Positions 7,201-9,918 of a stretch of 9,918 nucleotides of DNA are shown here, piece by piece. The notes below the pieces were generated by a model. That model was given only the letters and a program-made list of their open reading frames with translations. It had not been told where the DNA came from and did not search any database. The stretch comes from Lentisphaeria bacterium (GTDB taxonomy: Bacteria; Verrucomicrobiota; Lentisphaeria; JABSQK01; UBA12247). Position 1 is the first letter of the stretch; each line of letters opens with the position of its first letter. The stretch is from NCBI GenBank assembly GCA_003477185.1, contig DMTJ01000210.1, positions 1 to 9,918 on the forward strand, in the 5' to 3' direction. The position numbers and the translations under genes are program-made.

Positions 7201-8901
7201 GTCGTCCCCGTTAAAGTCACCGGCGATGACGCTACCATCGATCCCCAGCGTATCCCCAGCCGAAGCGCCGTAGACGATAAAATCCTCTTCGTGCCGGCGC
7301 AGGTCCCGTGCTGGCGGCAACAGGACATTGCCGCGAAGGATATAGGCCTCACCCGCAGAGTCACGCAACTCGCCGGGGCCATCCGCACCAAAACCCACCA
7401 AAATCAAATCTGCAAAACCGTCATTATTGAAGTCGCCAGCGCCGATCCCGTTTCCACGCCCGACAAAGTCACCGGCATCCGCCCCGTAGACCACGGAGTC
7501 CGCATCACCAACCGCCAAATCGAGGAGCCAGGGCAAGCCTGGGCCACCACGAATTACGTATGCTTCGCCAGCCTCGGGGCGGTCCTCACCGGGACCATCG
7601 CCAAAAATTGCAGCCATCGCCAAATCAAGAATGCCGTCGCCATCAAAATCTGCCAGCAGCATGCTCCCATCGCCGCTCAGACGGTCGCCAGCGTCGGCAC
7701 CGTAAATCACCACATCGGCCTGGTTCAAATCTAAGTCGATCACAGGTGCTAGGCTTCCTCCCCGTAGGAAGAAGATTGCTCCAGAATCACTGCGGCCCTC
7801 CCACAGGCCGTCCGAAAAAGAGGCACCGATAATCAGATCATGCCCGCTATCTGGGCCCACACCATCGCCGTCAAAATCGCCGACTAAAATTGCGTTACCG
7901 TCTGATAGATTATCGCCTGCATTGGCCCCATGAATGGTCACATCGGCGGGTGTCGCTGCCAAATCGTAGAGTCCGCCCCAGCTCGCACTTCCATAGAGGA
8001 CATACACATGGCCGGCCTGTTGGCGACGCTCATCAGGTCCATCGGCGTGTTCCGCCCCGACGACGAGATCCGCGACACCGTCATGATTCAAGTCGCCACT
8101 GACAAGCGCCCCATCACGGCTCAGCGAATCTCCCGCCCGATGGCCGGCAATTCTCATGCTTGCCTGCGTCGCCAAATCCAGCGTTGCTGGCCAGTCAAAG
8201 GCAACGCGTCCGAACAGGATATACACCTCGCCAGCAGCATTCCTGCTGTTACCGGGCCCATCCGCCAGGTAAGCGCCAATCGCCAGATCCACCGGCCCCT
8301 GATCGTTCCAGTCGCCTGCCGCTAAAGCGCCATGAATGCCGATGCGGTCATCCGGCTCAGCACCATAGACCGTGGTAACTTGTGGATCCACCGCCAGATC
8401 GATCGTTACAGGGGGAGCGACCTGGCCAGCGATGATGTACACCTCGCCACAGCCAGGACGCCCGTTCCCAGGCCCATCTGCTTCCGACGCTGTGATCACC
8501 AACTCATCGCGCCCATCGCCATTCAAATCTGCAAACAGCAACCCACCATCGCTACCGAGACGATCAAACGCCCCAGCACCGTAAATCAACACGTCGGCAA
8601 CCGCGCCAAACGTTCCGGCTAAATCGGTCACAGCTGGGAACGCGGCGCCACCAAACACGATGGCCACGGAACCAGCGTCCGGCCGAGTACCTCCCGGTGC
8701 ATCCGCACCCGGACTGGCGATTGCCAAATCGACAGCACCGTCCCCGTTAAAATCTCCCACCGCCACAGCACCATCAGCCCCAAGATTGTCTCCACTAGCC
8801 GCCCCCAACAAAGACGTACTGCCCAGACTCAAATCAGCTTGTTGAGCCCATAGGGAGCCGGCGGCGAGCATCACCAGCAACGGTCGAATAAATCGAAACA
8901 T
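1..8901 (-). CDS. Giant secreted multidomain repeat protein (FG-GAP, DUF11/isopeptide-like modules, anchor-D, Calx-beta, beta-helix), 3' end outside window
   Basis: Translating the minus strand from the ATG at 8901 gives 2,967 codons with no stop down to position 1, so the gene is partial at its 3' end. The N-terminus (MFRFIRPLLVMLAAGSLWAQ) is a Sec signal peptide. After it come eight FG-GAP repeats, five A/B modules of about 296 residues, three anchor-D-like Ig domains, a Calx-beta domain and the start of a beta-helix. Only two Cys are seen (residues 151 and 2843), and the protein is acidic and lysine-poor, as expected for an extracellular calcium-binding protein. All recognised domains are adhesive or structural; I see no enzyme domain. 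A role as a surface or matrix adhesin is inference. The ATG at 8901 was preferred over an in-frame ATG at 8913 because a long Shine-Dalgarno match sits at the right distance from 8901. No frameshift was seen. The missing C-terminus should carry the anchoring or secretion signal. Confidence 0.96.
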   Translation of the reverse strand, partial: MFRFIRPLLVMLAAGSLWAQQADLSLGSTSLLGAASGDNLGADGAVAVGDFNGDGAVDLAIASPGADAPGGTRPDAGSVAIVFGGAAFPAVTDLAGTFGAVADVLIYGAGAFDRLGSDGGLLFADLNGDGRDELVITASEADGPGNGRPGCGEVYIIAGQVAPPVTIDLAVDPQVTTVYGAEPDDRIGIHGALAAGDWNDQGPVDLAIGAYLADGPGNSRNAAGEVYILFGRVAFDWPATLDLATQASMRIAGHRAGDSLSRDGALVSGDLNHDGVADLVVGAEHADGPDERRQQAGHVYVLYGSASWGGLYDLAATPADVTIHGANAGDNLSDGNAILVGDFDGDGVGPDSGHDLIIGASFSDGLWEGRSDSGAIFFLRGGSLAPVIDLDLNQADVVIYGADAGDRLSGDGSMLLADFDGDGILDLAMAAIFGDGPGEDRPEAGEAYVIRGGPGLPWLLDLAVGDADSVVYGADAGDFVGRGNGIGAGDFNNDGFADLILVGFGADGPGELRDSAGEAYILRGNVLLPPARDLRRHEEDFIVYGASAGDTLGIDGSVIAGDFNGDDFDDLLIGAPFADGPGGRSGSGQAGLISGSEFPPAIKVTNGPLPTEVRIGETHTFSFDIFSKDGQLADFVITDLIPDGFQFVPGTFAISTSNAGISIDYVDEATNLTDAPGLLTIEVGINNTADGDFTNDLFAISFDVLIANDAVNQNEDVRSNVINAHNGLFAAFVAHDITIIEPVLQILKSVIEPDPLSDLDAGDPLTYELTIQHAPASLSNAYEVQVDDVLVNATDVMLVTQIRSVTNNGAAIILDFGIGGNQQSINGLFDLPLDASIVLVYDAVIQNSVAPGQAIPNAAHMTWSSLAGFQPNERTGTMVGANDHVASAQVYLEITDRPHVDHLFAPASLTIGEVGRMQLRIDLIEGITANTVVTNDLPTGFAYLPDSVDVTVPGPPQLEQTVVSINGTELTIDLGTVTNVSDNDSSNDYLLVDFDIQVLNHPSNENGAQRSNIARVASGGLLNEQIQDIKILEPLLDVTGEILFPKPAADVDAGDLIQYRVVIEHTADSSSDAFDVSFASLLNAAGPELTVETVQSFTASAGVIILAPLSVAVDDTSLSASFDLPLGESVEVIFDVLVSGVIAPGQSLLNEATADWVSLKDSPPQSRDGSDGVGGLNDYVAMATPTINVEPLMQPVVQAAPGTLRIGETGHFYVRVWLIEGPTDPLVVTHQFTDQTFVPGTLSIAYGTSGIVSDYQNEQTSATSATNSLSVLFGRVVNPPDNDPSNDYIDLEYDAVLDNAPGNQNGVDRISTIIATDTVIQQQADTTVRVLEPVLELAAIVTPDPGTVDAGDVITFQATISHTVGSGSDAHEVVLAANVDTRIGRMAVTNIVNTIVTGGATVTVPTDIDLDTYGLTGLYEIPVGGAIEVTFQAVVNENVKPADLLTSSSVATWTSLPGTVTGERTGDDSGGVDDHFLEASIVTPVRDELNAEFASIPDGISIGEVVTIETSALPIEGVIPNGSVEIDIPDGLTFQPGSITVTPAFAAPIVPFDEGTVGINGNTLTIPLGPLFNPGDNNVANDRITIGLDVVAVNLPANQDGRALTVAARTFLDGALRGQLSHDILVTEPELEAVIQTIGAPDAPDAADIIGYEVIVRHATSSTAAAFDADLLVTVDPTLGRLVATQITSITPEGDATIDTQPVIGGSGSILQGSFDIPLGGQIAIRYDAVIQQSVARADALQTDAALDWSSLNSAPPGERTGDDGEVGLNDYVSSSQHILTASGLPRIDHINPPLTGLVGQILHYELRIDVMEGNTPAVELRNILPTALAFQPGSLEVQTGSLGLLTGYVDEAQHLSLTGQDLFVNLGNVSNNADNNPNNDFITVEWDVIVLNNIFNDDGTEKTNIAAAHVETVLIDVDEFENLVIIEPDLTLTHTKLSPASNIKLNNGTAVTYELEIKHTADSKNSAYDVLIEDVLDGASGFLLVDSILSTGISPGVVTIVPTGGEGTGTLTGTYNIPLGGSVTIVFTATVQDGFTPGQSFDSVATLTWSSLPGTPVGERTGAGVPDPNNIDDYFEIRTVFSEGAEPEIGVLGGANTGLALFAGQQTVSLADNTDFGQVRRGQAGPVRSYTVQNLGEGRLDTTLTLPAGYMIIDPLAANIAGGASDVFTIQLDSSVAGQFNGDIVIGNNDLDESPFHFAVAGLVVAPNITVIGNGESIEDGSVDYSVDDHTDFGAIRLHETPVTRVFTVRNDGDDPLALGAVGLPPGFELLSDLSGTLQPGGLTTFAVRVDTGSLAEYTGTVTFTHSDEDESPFDFVIHGLVSQPEIAILGGDTGLELTSGQLTTAAADGTDLGLGVQEGTRVSSIFTIRNDGGTPLTLGPFPVTAPFTVTTTPPPFLGAGETAELTIELTTDTPGTYGGTVTVANDDPDENPFTFSVAGIVEPAPFVFLSVVGSPVSENRGTATVTASLSQATGVAVTINLSVGGTATPADYLITGTTIIVEAGQISNSVDIVTTRDTVTDPGETVILAIDSMMNGRESSPQQVTITITDEFPAAVTLYVDQGATGNNTGTSWANAYLELQSALDIARAGDQIWMADGTYTPGATRSDSFVLMDEVRILGGFAGSESSPDQRIAGAPTILSGDIGAPGDFSDNVYHVVTATGPGDDYILDSLTIRDGNANGPDSAEQIGGGVYLNNANLTITNSILTDSRALVDGGNGWFGALSPVLLSDSTVSNGQANRGAGIFVAANVLRGTNVTFLANVAIGDGGGLYNGSGTELTGGSFSGDQAANGGGIFTVNSAATPDLLVDGVSFSGTSVSGGGGGIFIAGGTVVVDNSSFDGCSAGSGAGIQTSSGVLTLIRSSFTNGGAVSGGGVQLSGGTATLDSISFDGNTATQGGALALSGGSATIKNTLMTNNTAANGGAIYAGATLAVDNATFASNSATDSGGALYISAGNTTVENSILWS
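1243..1569 (-). other. Calx-beta domain (residues 2445-2553)
   Basis: After PAPFVFLSV come SENRGTATVTASLSQATG, then VGGTATPADYLITGTTIIV, then DTVTDPGETVILAI, and the domain ends in VTITITDE. The GTATxxDY turn and the DxxTDPGETxxL element are the hallmark of Calx-beta repeats, calcium-binding beta-sandwiches common in large bacterial adhesins. Only one copy is present here, between the anchor-D domains and the beta-helix. Confidence 0.85.
1570..2637 (-). repeat. Three choice-of-anchor-D-like Ig domains (residues 2089-2444)
   Basis: Three units of 118, 118 and 120 residues occupy 2089-2206, 2207-2324 and 2325-2444. Each has an opening IxxxG strand, a TDFG or TDLG motif, a TxRNDG-type strand (TVQNLGEG in the first, TVRNDGDD and TIRNDGGT in the others), and a closing strand such as NNDLDESPFHFAVAGLV, HSDEDESPFDFVIHGLV or NDDPDENPFTFSVAGIV. 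This pattern is typical of choice-of-anchor-D / ASPM-SPD2-Hydin-type beta-sandwiches in secreted bacterial proteins. They probably act as rigid spacers. The family name describes variable sorting tails, not a function of the domain itself. Confidence 0.85.
2638..3549 (-). repeat. A/B module 5 (residues 1785-2088)
   Basis: The A half (1785-1929) has LVGQILHYELRIDVMEGN, NILPTALAFQPGS and DNNPNNDFITVEWDVIVL, and ends in IIEP. The B half (1930-2088) opens LTHTKLSPASNIKLNNG, the form closest to a classical DUF11 start. It then has VTYELEIKHTADS, YNIPLGGSVTIVFTATVQ and TWSSLPGTPVGERTG followed by IDDYF. At 304 residues it is the longest module and the last before the anchor-D domains. Confidence 0.8.
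3550..4437 (-). repeat. A/B module 4 (residues 1489-1784)
   Basis: The A half (1489-1629) has ISIGEVVTIETSALPIEG, IDIPDGLTFQPGS and DNNVANDRITIGLDVVAV, and ends in VTEP. The B half (1630-1784) has DAADIIGYEVIVRHA, FDIPLGGQIAIRYDAVIQ and LDWSSLNSAPPGERTGDD followed by GLNDYV. The GD of the B-half opening strand is replaced by AD. Otherwise this module follows the shared layout closely. Confidence 0.8.
4438..5328 (-). repeat. A/B module 3 (residues 1192-1488)
   Basis: The A half (1192-1333) has LRIGETGHFYVRVWLIEG and DNDPSNDYIDLEYDAVL, and ends in VLEP. Its turn reads QFTDQTFVPGT, so the usual LPxG is degenerate here. The B half (1334-1488) has VDAGDVITFQATISHT, YEIPVGGAIEVTFQAVV and ATWTSLPGTVTGERTGDD followed by VDDHF. 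The order and spacing of the conserved blocks match the other modules. Confidence 0.8.
5329..6216 (-). repeat. A/B module 2 (residues 896-1191)
   Basis: The A half (896-1034) has LTIGEVGRMQLRIDLIEG, VTNDLPTGFAYLPDS and the Asp/Asn loop DNDSSNDYLLVDFDIQV, and ends in ILEP. The B half (1035-1191) has VDAGDLIQYRVVIEHTADS, FDLPLGESVEVIFDVLV and ADWVSLKDSPPQSRDG followed by GLNDYV. Its length is 296 residues, nearly the same as modules 1, 3 and 4. The ERTG motif of the other B halves is altered here to SRDG. Confidence 0.8.
6217..7107 (-). repeat. A/B module 1 (residues 599-895)
   Basis: The A half (599-742) has the RIGETHTFSFDI strand, the ITDLIPDGFQFVPGT turn and a DGDFTNDLFAISFDV segment, and ends in IIEP. 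The B half (743-895) has LDAGDPLTYELTIQH, FDLPLDASIVLVYDAVIQ and TWSSLAGFQPNERTG. The A half resembles isopeptide-forming fimbrial D2-type repeats and the B half resembles DUF11-like repeats, both beta-sandwich stalk domains. No lysine is consistently placed for an isopeptide bond, so bond formation is not supported. This is the junction with the propeller; the linker begins at PPAIKV. Confidence 0.8.
7108..8835 (-). repeat. Array of eight FG-GAP (integrin-alpha-like) repeats, residues about 23-598
   Basis: Eight calcium-loop motifs of the form GDFNGDGxxDLxIGA start at residues 49, 124, 196, 269, 341, 417, 489 and 561, so spacing is 72-76 residues. Each unit opens with a YGAxAGDxLG-like strand (which stands in for the FG of the family name) and most close with ADGPGxxRxxAGExYI. 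The family folds as a beta-propeller with Asp/Asn-rich DxDxDG loops that bind calcium. Loops 3 (DWNDQGPVD) and 8 (DFNGDDFDD) depart from the consensus, and loop 5 has a four-residue insertion. The eighth unit loses the final AGExYI strand, as if the array ends there. This segment is likely a propeller for ligand binding or adhesion; the ligand is unknown. Confidence 0.92.
8845..8901 (-). other. Sec signal peptide of the giant protein
   Basis: Residues 1-19 show a short basic n-region (Arg3 and Arg6), a hydrophobic core (LLVMLAAGSLW) and a likely cleavage site after Ala19, before QQADLS. There is no cysteine at the cleavage region, so this is not a lipoprotein signal. It implies Sec export across the inner membrane and argues against a purely type I route. 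The exact cleavage site is uncertain because Leu at -3 is not the most typical residue. Confidence 0.8.
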
Positions 8902-8905
8902 ATTA

Positions 8906-8917
8906 ATCACCATCTTA
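8906..8917 (-). promoter_or_regulatory. Extended Shine-Dalgarno site of the giant gene
   Basis: Read on the minus strand this is TAAGATGGTGAT, which matches 10 of 12 bases of the full anti-16S complement TAAGGAGGTGAT. In that alignment the core ends 8 nt before the ATG at 8901. It favours 8901 over the in-frame ATG at 8913, which lies inside this site. Confidence 0.6.
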
Positions 8918-8966
8918 AAATCCAGACACAAAAACGGTCGCGCGAAGCCGCGGCACCACGCGAGGG

Positions 8967-8989
8967 ACTTCGTATGAACATACGCAAGT
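8967..8989 (-). promoter_or_regulatory. Hairpin / inverted repeat in the leader of the giant gene
   Basis: ACTT-CGTATG-AA-CATACG-C-AAGT forms perfect six-base arms around a two-base centre, extended by four more pairs after a one-base bulge. As RNA it would fold with a four-base loop. As DNA it could be a dimeric operator. It lies about 66 nt upstream of the start codon, too far to cover the ribosome site directly. Its role is unknown. Confidence 0.4.
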
Positions 8990-9113
8990 CATACAGACAG
9001 TACCGCCCCGTGCTTATCCATCAATGCGCAGACGCGGAAACAGCGCCGGCGACTTTTAGTGTTCGCGTGCGCCTGCGAGGCGTGGCCAGCTGAGGATGAG
9101 TTGATCTAAACGG

Positions 9114-9122
9114 TGCTATCAT
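9114..9122 (+). promoter_or_regulatory. Candidate extended -10 for the divergent gene
   Basis: TGCTATCAT contains TATCAT (5/6 to TATAAT) behind an extended TGn. No good -35 lies 16-18 nt upstream; a TTGATC at 9101 is only 10 nt away. Transcription would start near 9129, giving a leader of about 80 nt. It lies in the left arm of an inverted repeat whose right arm is the minus-strand -10. Confidence 0.3.
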
Positions 9123-9142
9123 CGCCCGTCCGGATCATAGCA
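9114..9142. repeat. Imperfect inverted repeat between the divergent genes
   Basis: TGCTATCAT (9114-9122) and ATCATAGCA (9134-9142) are inverted copies matching at 8 of 9 bases, separated by 11 bases of GC-rich sequence. The arms coincide with the candidate extended -10 elements on opposite strands. Because the genes diverge, a terminator is not expected here, so an operator or paired promoter is the better reading. Confidence 0.45.
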
Positions 9143-9163
9143 ATGGACGCGGCACGATGTTGA
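9134..9163 (-). promoter_or_regulatory. Candidate promoter for the giant gene (extended -10)
   Basis: On the minus strand, TCAACA (9163-9158; 4/6 to TTGACA) is followed after 18 nt by TATGAT (9139-9134; 5/6 to TATAAT), preceded by TGC, which makes it an extended -10. Transcription would start near 9127, giving a leader of about 226 nt that includes the hairpin at 8967-8989. This is pattern matching only. Confidence 0.35.
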
Positions 9164-9189
9164 ATCTACTTTAGCAGCCTGCGGATAAA
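9160..9189 (+). promoter_or_regulatory. Alternative promoter for the divergent gene
   Basis: TTGAAT (9160-9165; 4/6 to TTGACA), an 18-nt spacer and GATAAA (9184-9189; 4/6 to TATAAT) would start transcription near 9196, only about 15 nt before the ATG at 9211. It competes with the extended -10 at 9114-9122, and the sequence does not settle which is used. Confidence 0.2.
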
Positions 9190-9210
9190 CATTCAGCGAG
9201 CGGGGTTGGT

Positions 9211-9918
9211 ATGAGTGACGAAGAAGCCGGAGGAGAAAAGACCAACTGGGTTGTGGTTACCGTGAGTTTCGGGCTGGTAGCAGTCGGAGCGCTGCTTAAG
9301 CCGCTTGCCTCCCTGCCATTATTTCTCCTAGCCGTCGTCTGCAGTGCTTGCACCCTCCCCCTCGCCCAGCGCTTGACACCTCGCCGGGGACGCTGCTCGG
9401 CAGCCATTGCTGTCTACCTGACCACCATTCTCGCCACCACTGGGCTGGTTTTCATTGCCTATCCATCTTTTCACCACAGTGCCGCAGTCTACGTCGGGCA
9501 GGTTACCGATCTGGGACAACGGACGCTCCAAGGAACCGCCAACCTGGCCAATACCGTGCTCGGGGACGATGACGAGGAAGAAGAGGTGAAGGGAAAACCT
9601 GACAGCATCCGTGGCAAGCTTGATGGCATCCTCGAAAGCGACACCGATTCCTACGGTTCAGTCACCGCAGAGCTGCCTAATCGCTTTGCGGAGCAGGCGC
9701 ACATTTCTAACCAACACCGCTTCTTTCTCCTGTTCCAATTTTCGATCTTCCTCTTTGCCATGCAACTGCTCCACACCTATGGGCACAGCCGCGCCACCGA
9801 AACTGTCGTGACCATCCCACCTCCCTCGTCAAGCGGCGAAGCCGGGGAGGCAACACCGGTTGATCCTGGCGTATTCAACCTGCTCAGCATGTACTGTCTC
9901 GTACGTGGCCTGAAAGGG
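9211..9918 (+). CDS. Membrane protein of unknown function, possibly AI-2E/PerM-like, 3' end outside window
   Basis: The ATG at 9211 opens 236 codons with no stop before the window end. An in-frame TAG at 9172 and the lack of another in-frame ATG after it support this start, although the ribosome site is weak (AGCGGGG). The protein starts MSDEEAGGEKTNW and has hydrophobic segments at about residues 14-29, 35-52, 64-84 and 171-188. A polar region (about 90-170) with an acidic run DDDEEEE at 119-125 lies between the last two. Arg/Pro-rich QRLTPRRGR (53-61) between segments 2 and 3 suggests a cytoplasmic loop. This topology, with PLAQRL before a long hydrophobic helix, loosely recalls the start of AI-2E/PerM family transporters, but I see no decisive motif. 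A family-free integral membrane protein is equally possible. Its link to the giant gene is only the shared upstream region. Confidence 0.75.
   Translation, partial: MSDEEAGGEKTNWVVVTVSFGLVAVGALLKPLASLPLFLLAVVCSACTLPLAQRLTPRRGRCSAAIAVYLTTILATTGLVFIAYPSFHHSAAVYVGQVTDLGQRTLQGTANLANTVLGDDDEEEEVKGKPDSIRGKLDGILESDTDSYGSVTAELPNRFAEQAHISNQHRFFLLFQFSIFLFAMQLLHTYGHSRATETVVTIPPPSSSGEAGEATPVDPGVFNLLSMYCLVRGLKG

Noticed and set aside
6697..7734. Plus-strand open frame of 345 codons
   Set aside because: It lies wholly antisense to FG-GAP units 6-8 and the first A/B module, whose domain motifs are unmistakable. Its translation shows no domain, signal peptide or coherent composition.
1..8901. Possibility of several separate genes or a mobile or defence island
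   Set aside because: The frame is continuous with contiguous domain boundaries, and no transposase, integrase, nuclease, helicase, direct repeat array or target duplication was seen.
8911..8913. Alternative in-frame ATG for the giant gene, four codons upstream
   Set aside because: This ATG falls inside the extended Shine-Dalgarno match and has only a weak purine stretch of its own upstream. The start at 8901 has the better ribosome site and a clean signal peptide.
9070..9082. Small hairpin CGCC-TGCGA-GGCG in the intergenic region
   Set aside because: A four-pair stem without a T tract is expected by chance in GC-rich DNA, and it does not coincide with a promoter or start.
9171..9531. Minus-strand frames opposite the divergent membrane protein (9171-9407 and 9328-9531)
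   Set aside because: They overlap each other and the plus-strand frame, which has clear hydrophobic segments. Their own translations are low-complexity Arg/Ala/Ser with no features.

Overview
The window is dominated by one very large protein gene on the minus strand. It starts at 8901 and runs without a stop codon through position 1, so 2,967 codons are visible and the 3' end lies outside. A second, divergent gene starts at 9211 on the plus strand and runs off the right edge (236 codons visible). About 310 bp of regulatory DNA lies between the two starts. I see no tRNA, rRNA, CRISPR array, insertion sequence or terminator.

The giant protein is a secreted, modular, repeat-rich protein. From the N-terminus it has: a Sec-type signal peptide (residues 1-19); eight FG-GAP calcium-loop repeats of 72-76 residues (about 23-598); five tandem modules of about 296 residues, each an isopeptide/DUF11-like A half followed by a B half (599-2088); three choice-of-anchor-D-like Ig domains of about 118 residues (2089-2444); one Calx-beta domain (2445-2553); and a choice-of-anchor-Q / right-handed parallel beta-helix region (2554-2967 and beyond). 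Only two cysteines are visible in 2,967 residues. The composition is acidic and lysine-poor, and there are many Asp/Asn-rich loops. Together these fit a large, calcium-stabilised surface or matrix protein, perhaps an adhesin. The function is inferred from architecture only, and the C-terminal anchor or secretion signal that would decide the export route is not visible.

The divergent gene encodes a protein with three or four hydrophobic segments. Its topology loosely recalls the N-terminal half of AI-2E/PerM-type transporters, but I cannot identify it firmly. The intergenic region contains an imperfect inverted repeat whose arms each look like an extended -10 promoter element, on opposite strands. 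It also has a hairpin in the leader of the giant gene and an unusually long Shine-Dalgarno match just before its start codon.

The organism appears to be a Gram-negative bacterium of moderate to fairly high GC. Large proteins with FG-GAP, anchor-D/Q and DUF11-type domains are common in large-genome environmental bacteria such as Acidobacteriota, Verrucomicrobiota, Planctomycetota and some Gammaproteobacteria. The sequence alone does not let me choose among them. No defence, mobile or biosynthetic system is visible. The noteworthy content is the architecture of the giant protein and the shared promoter region.
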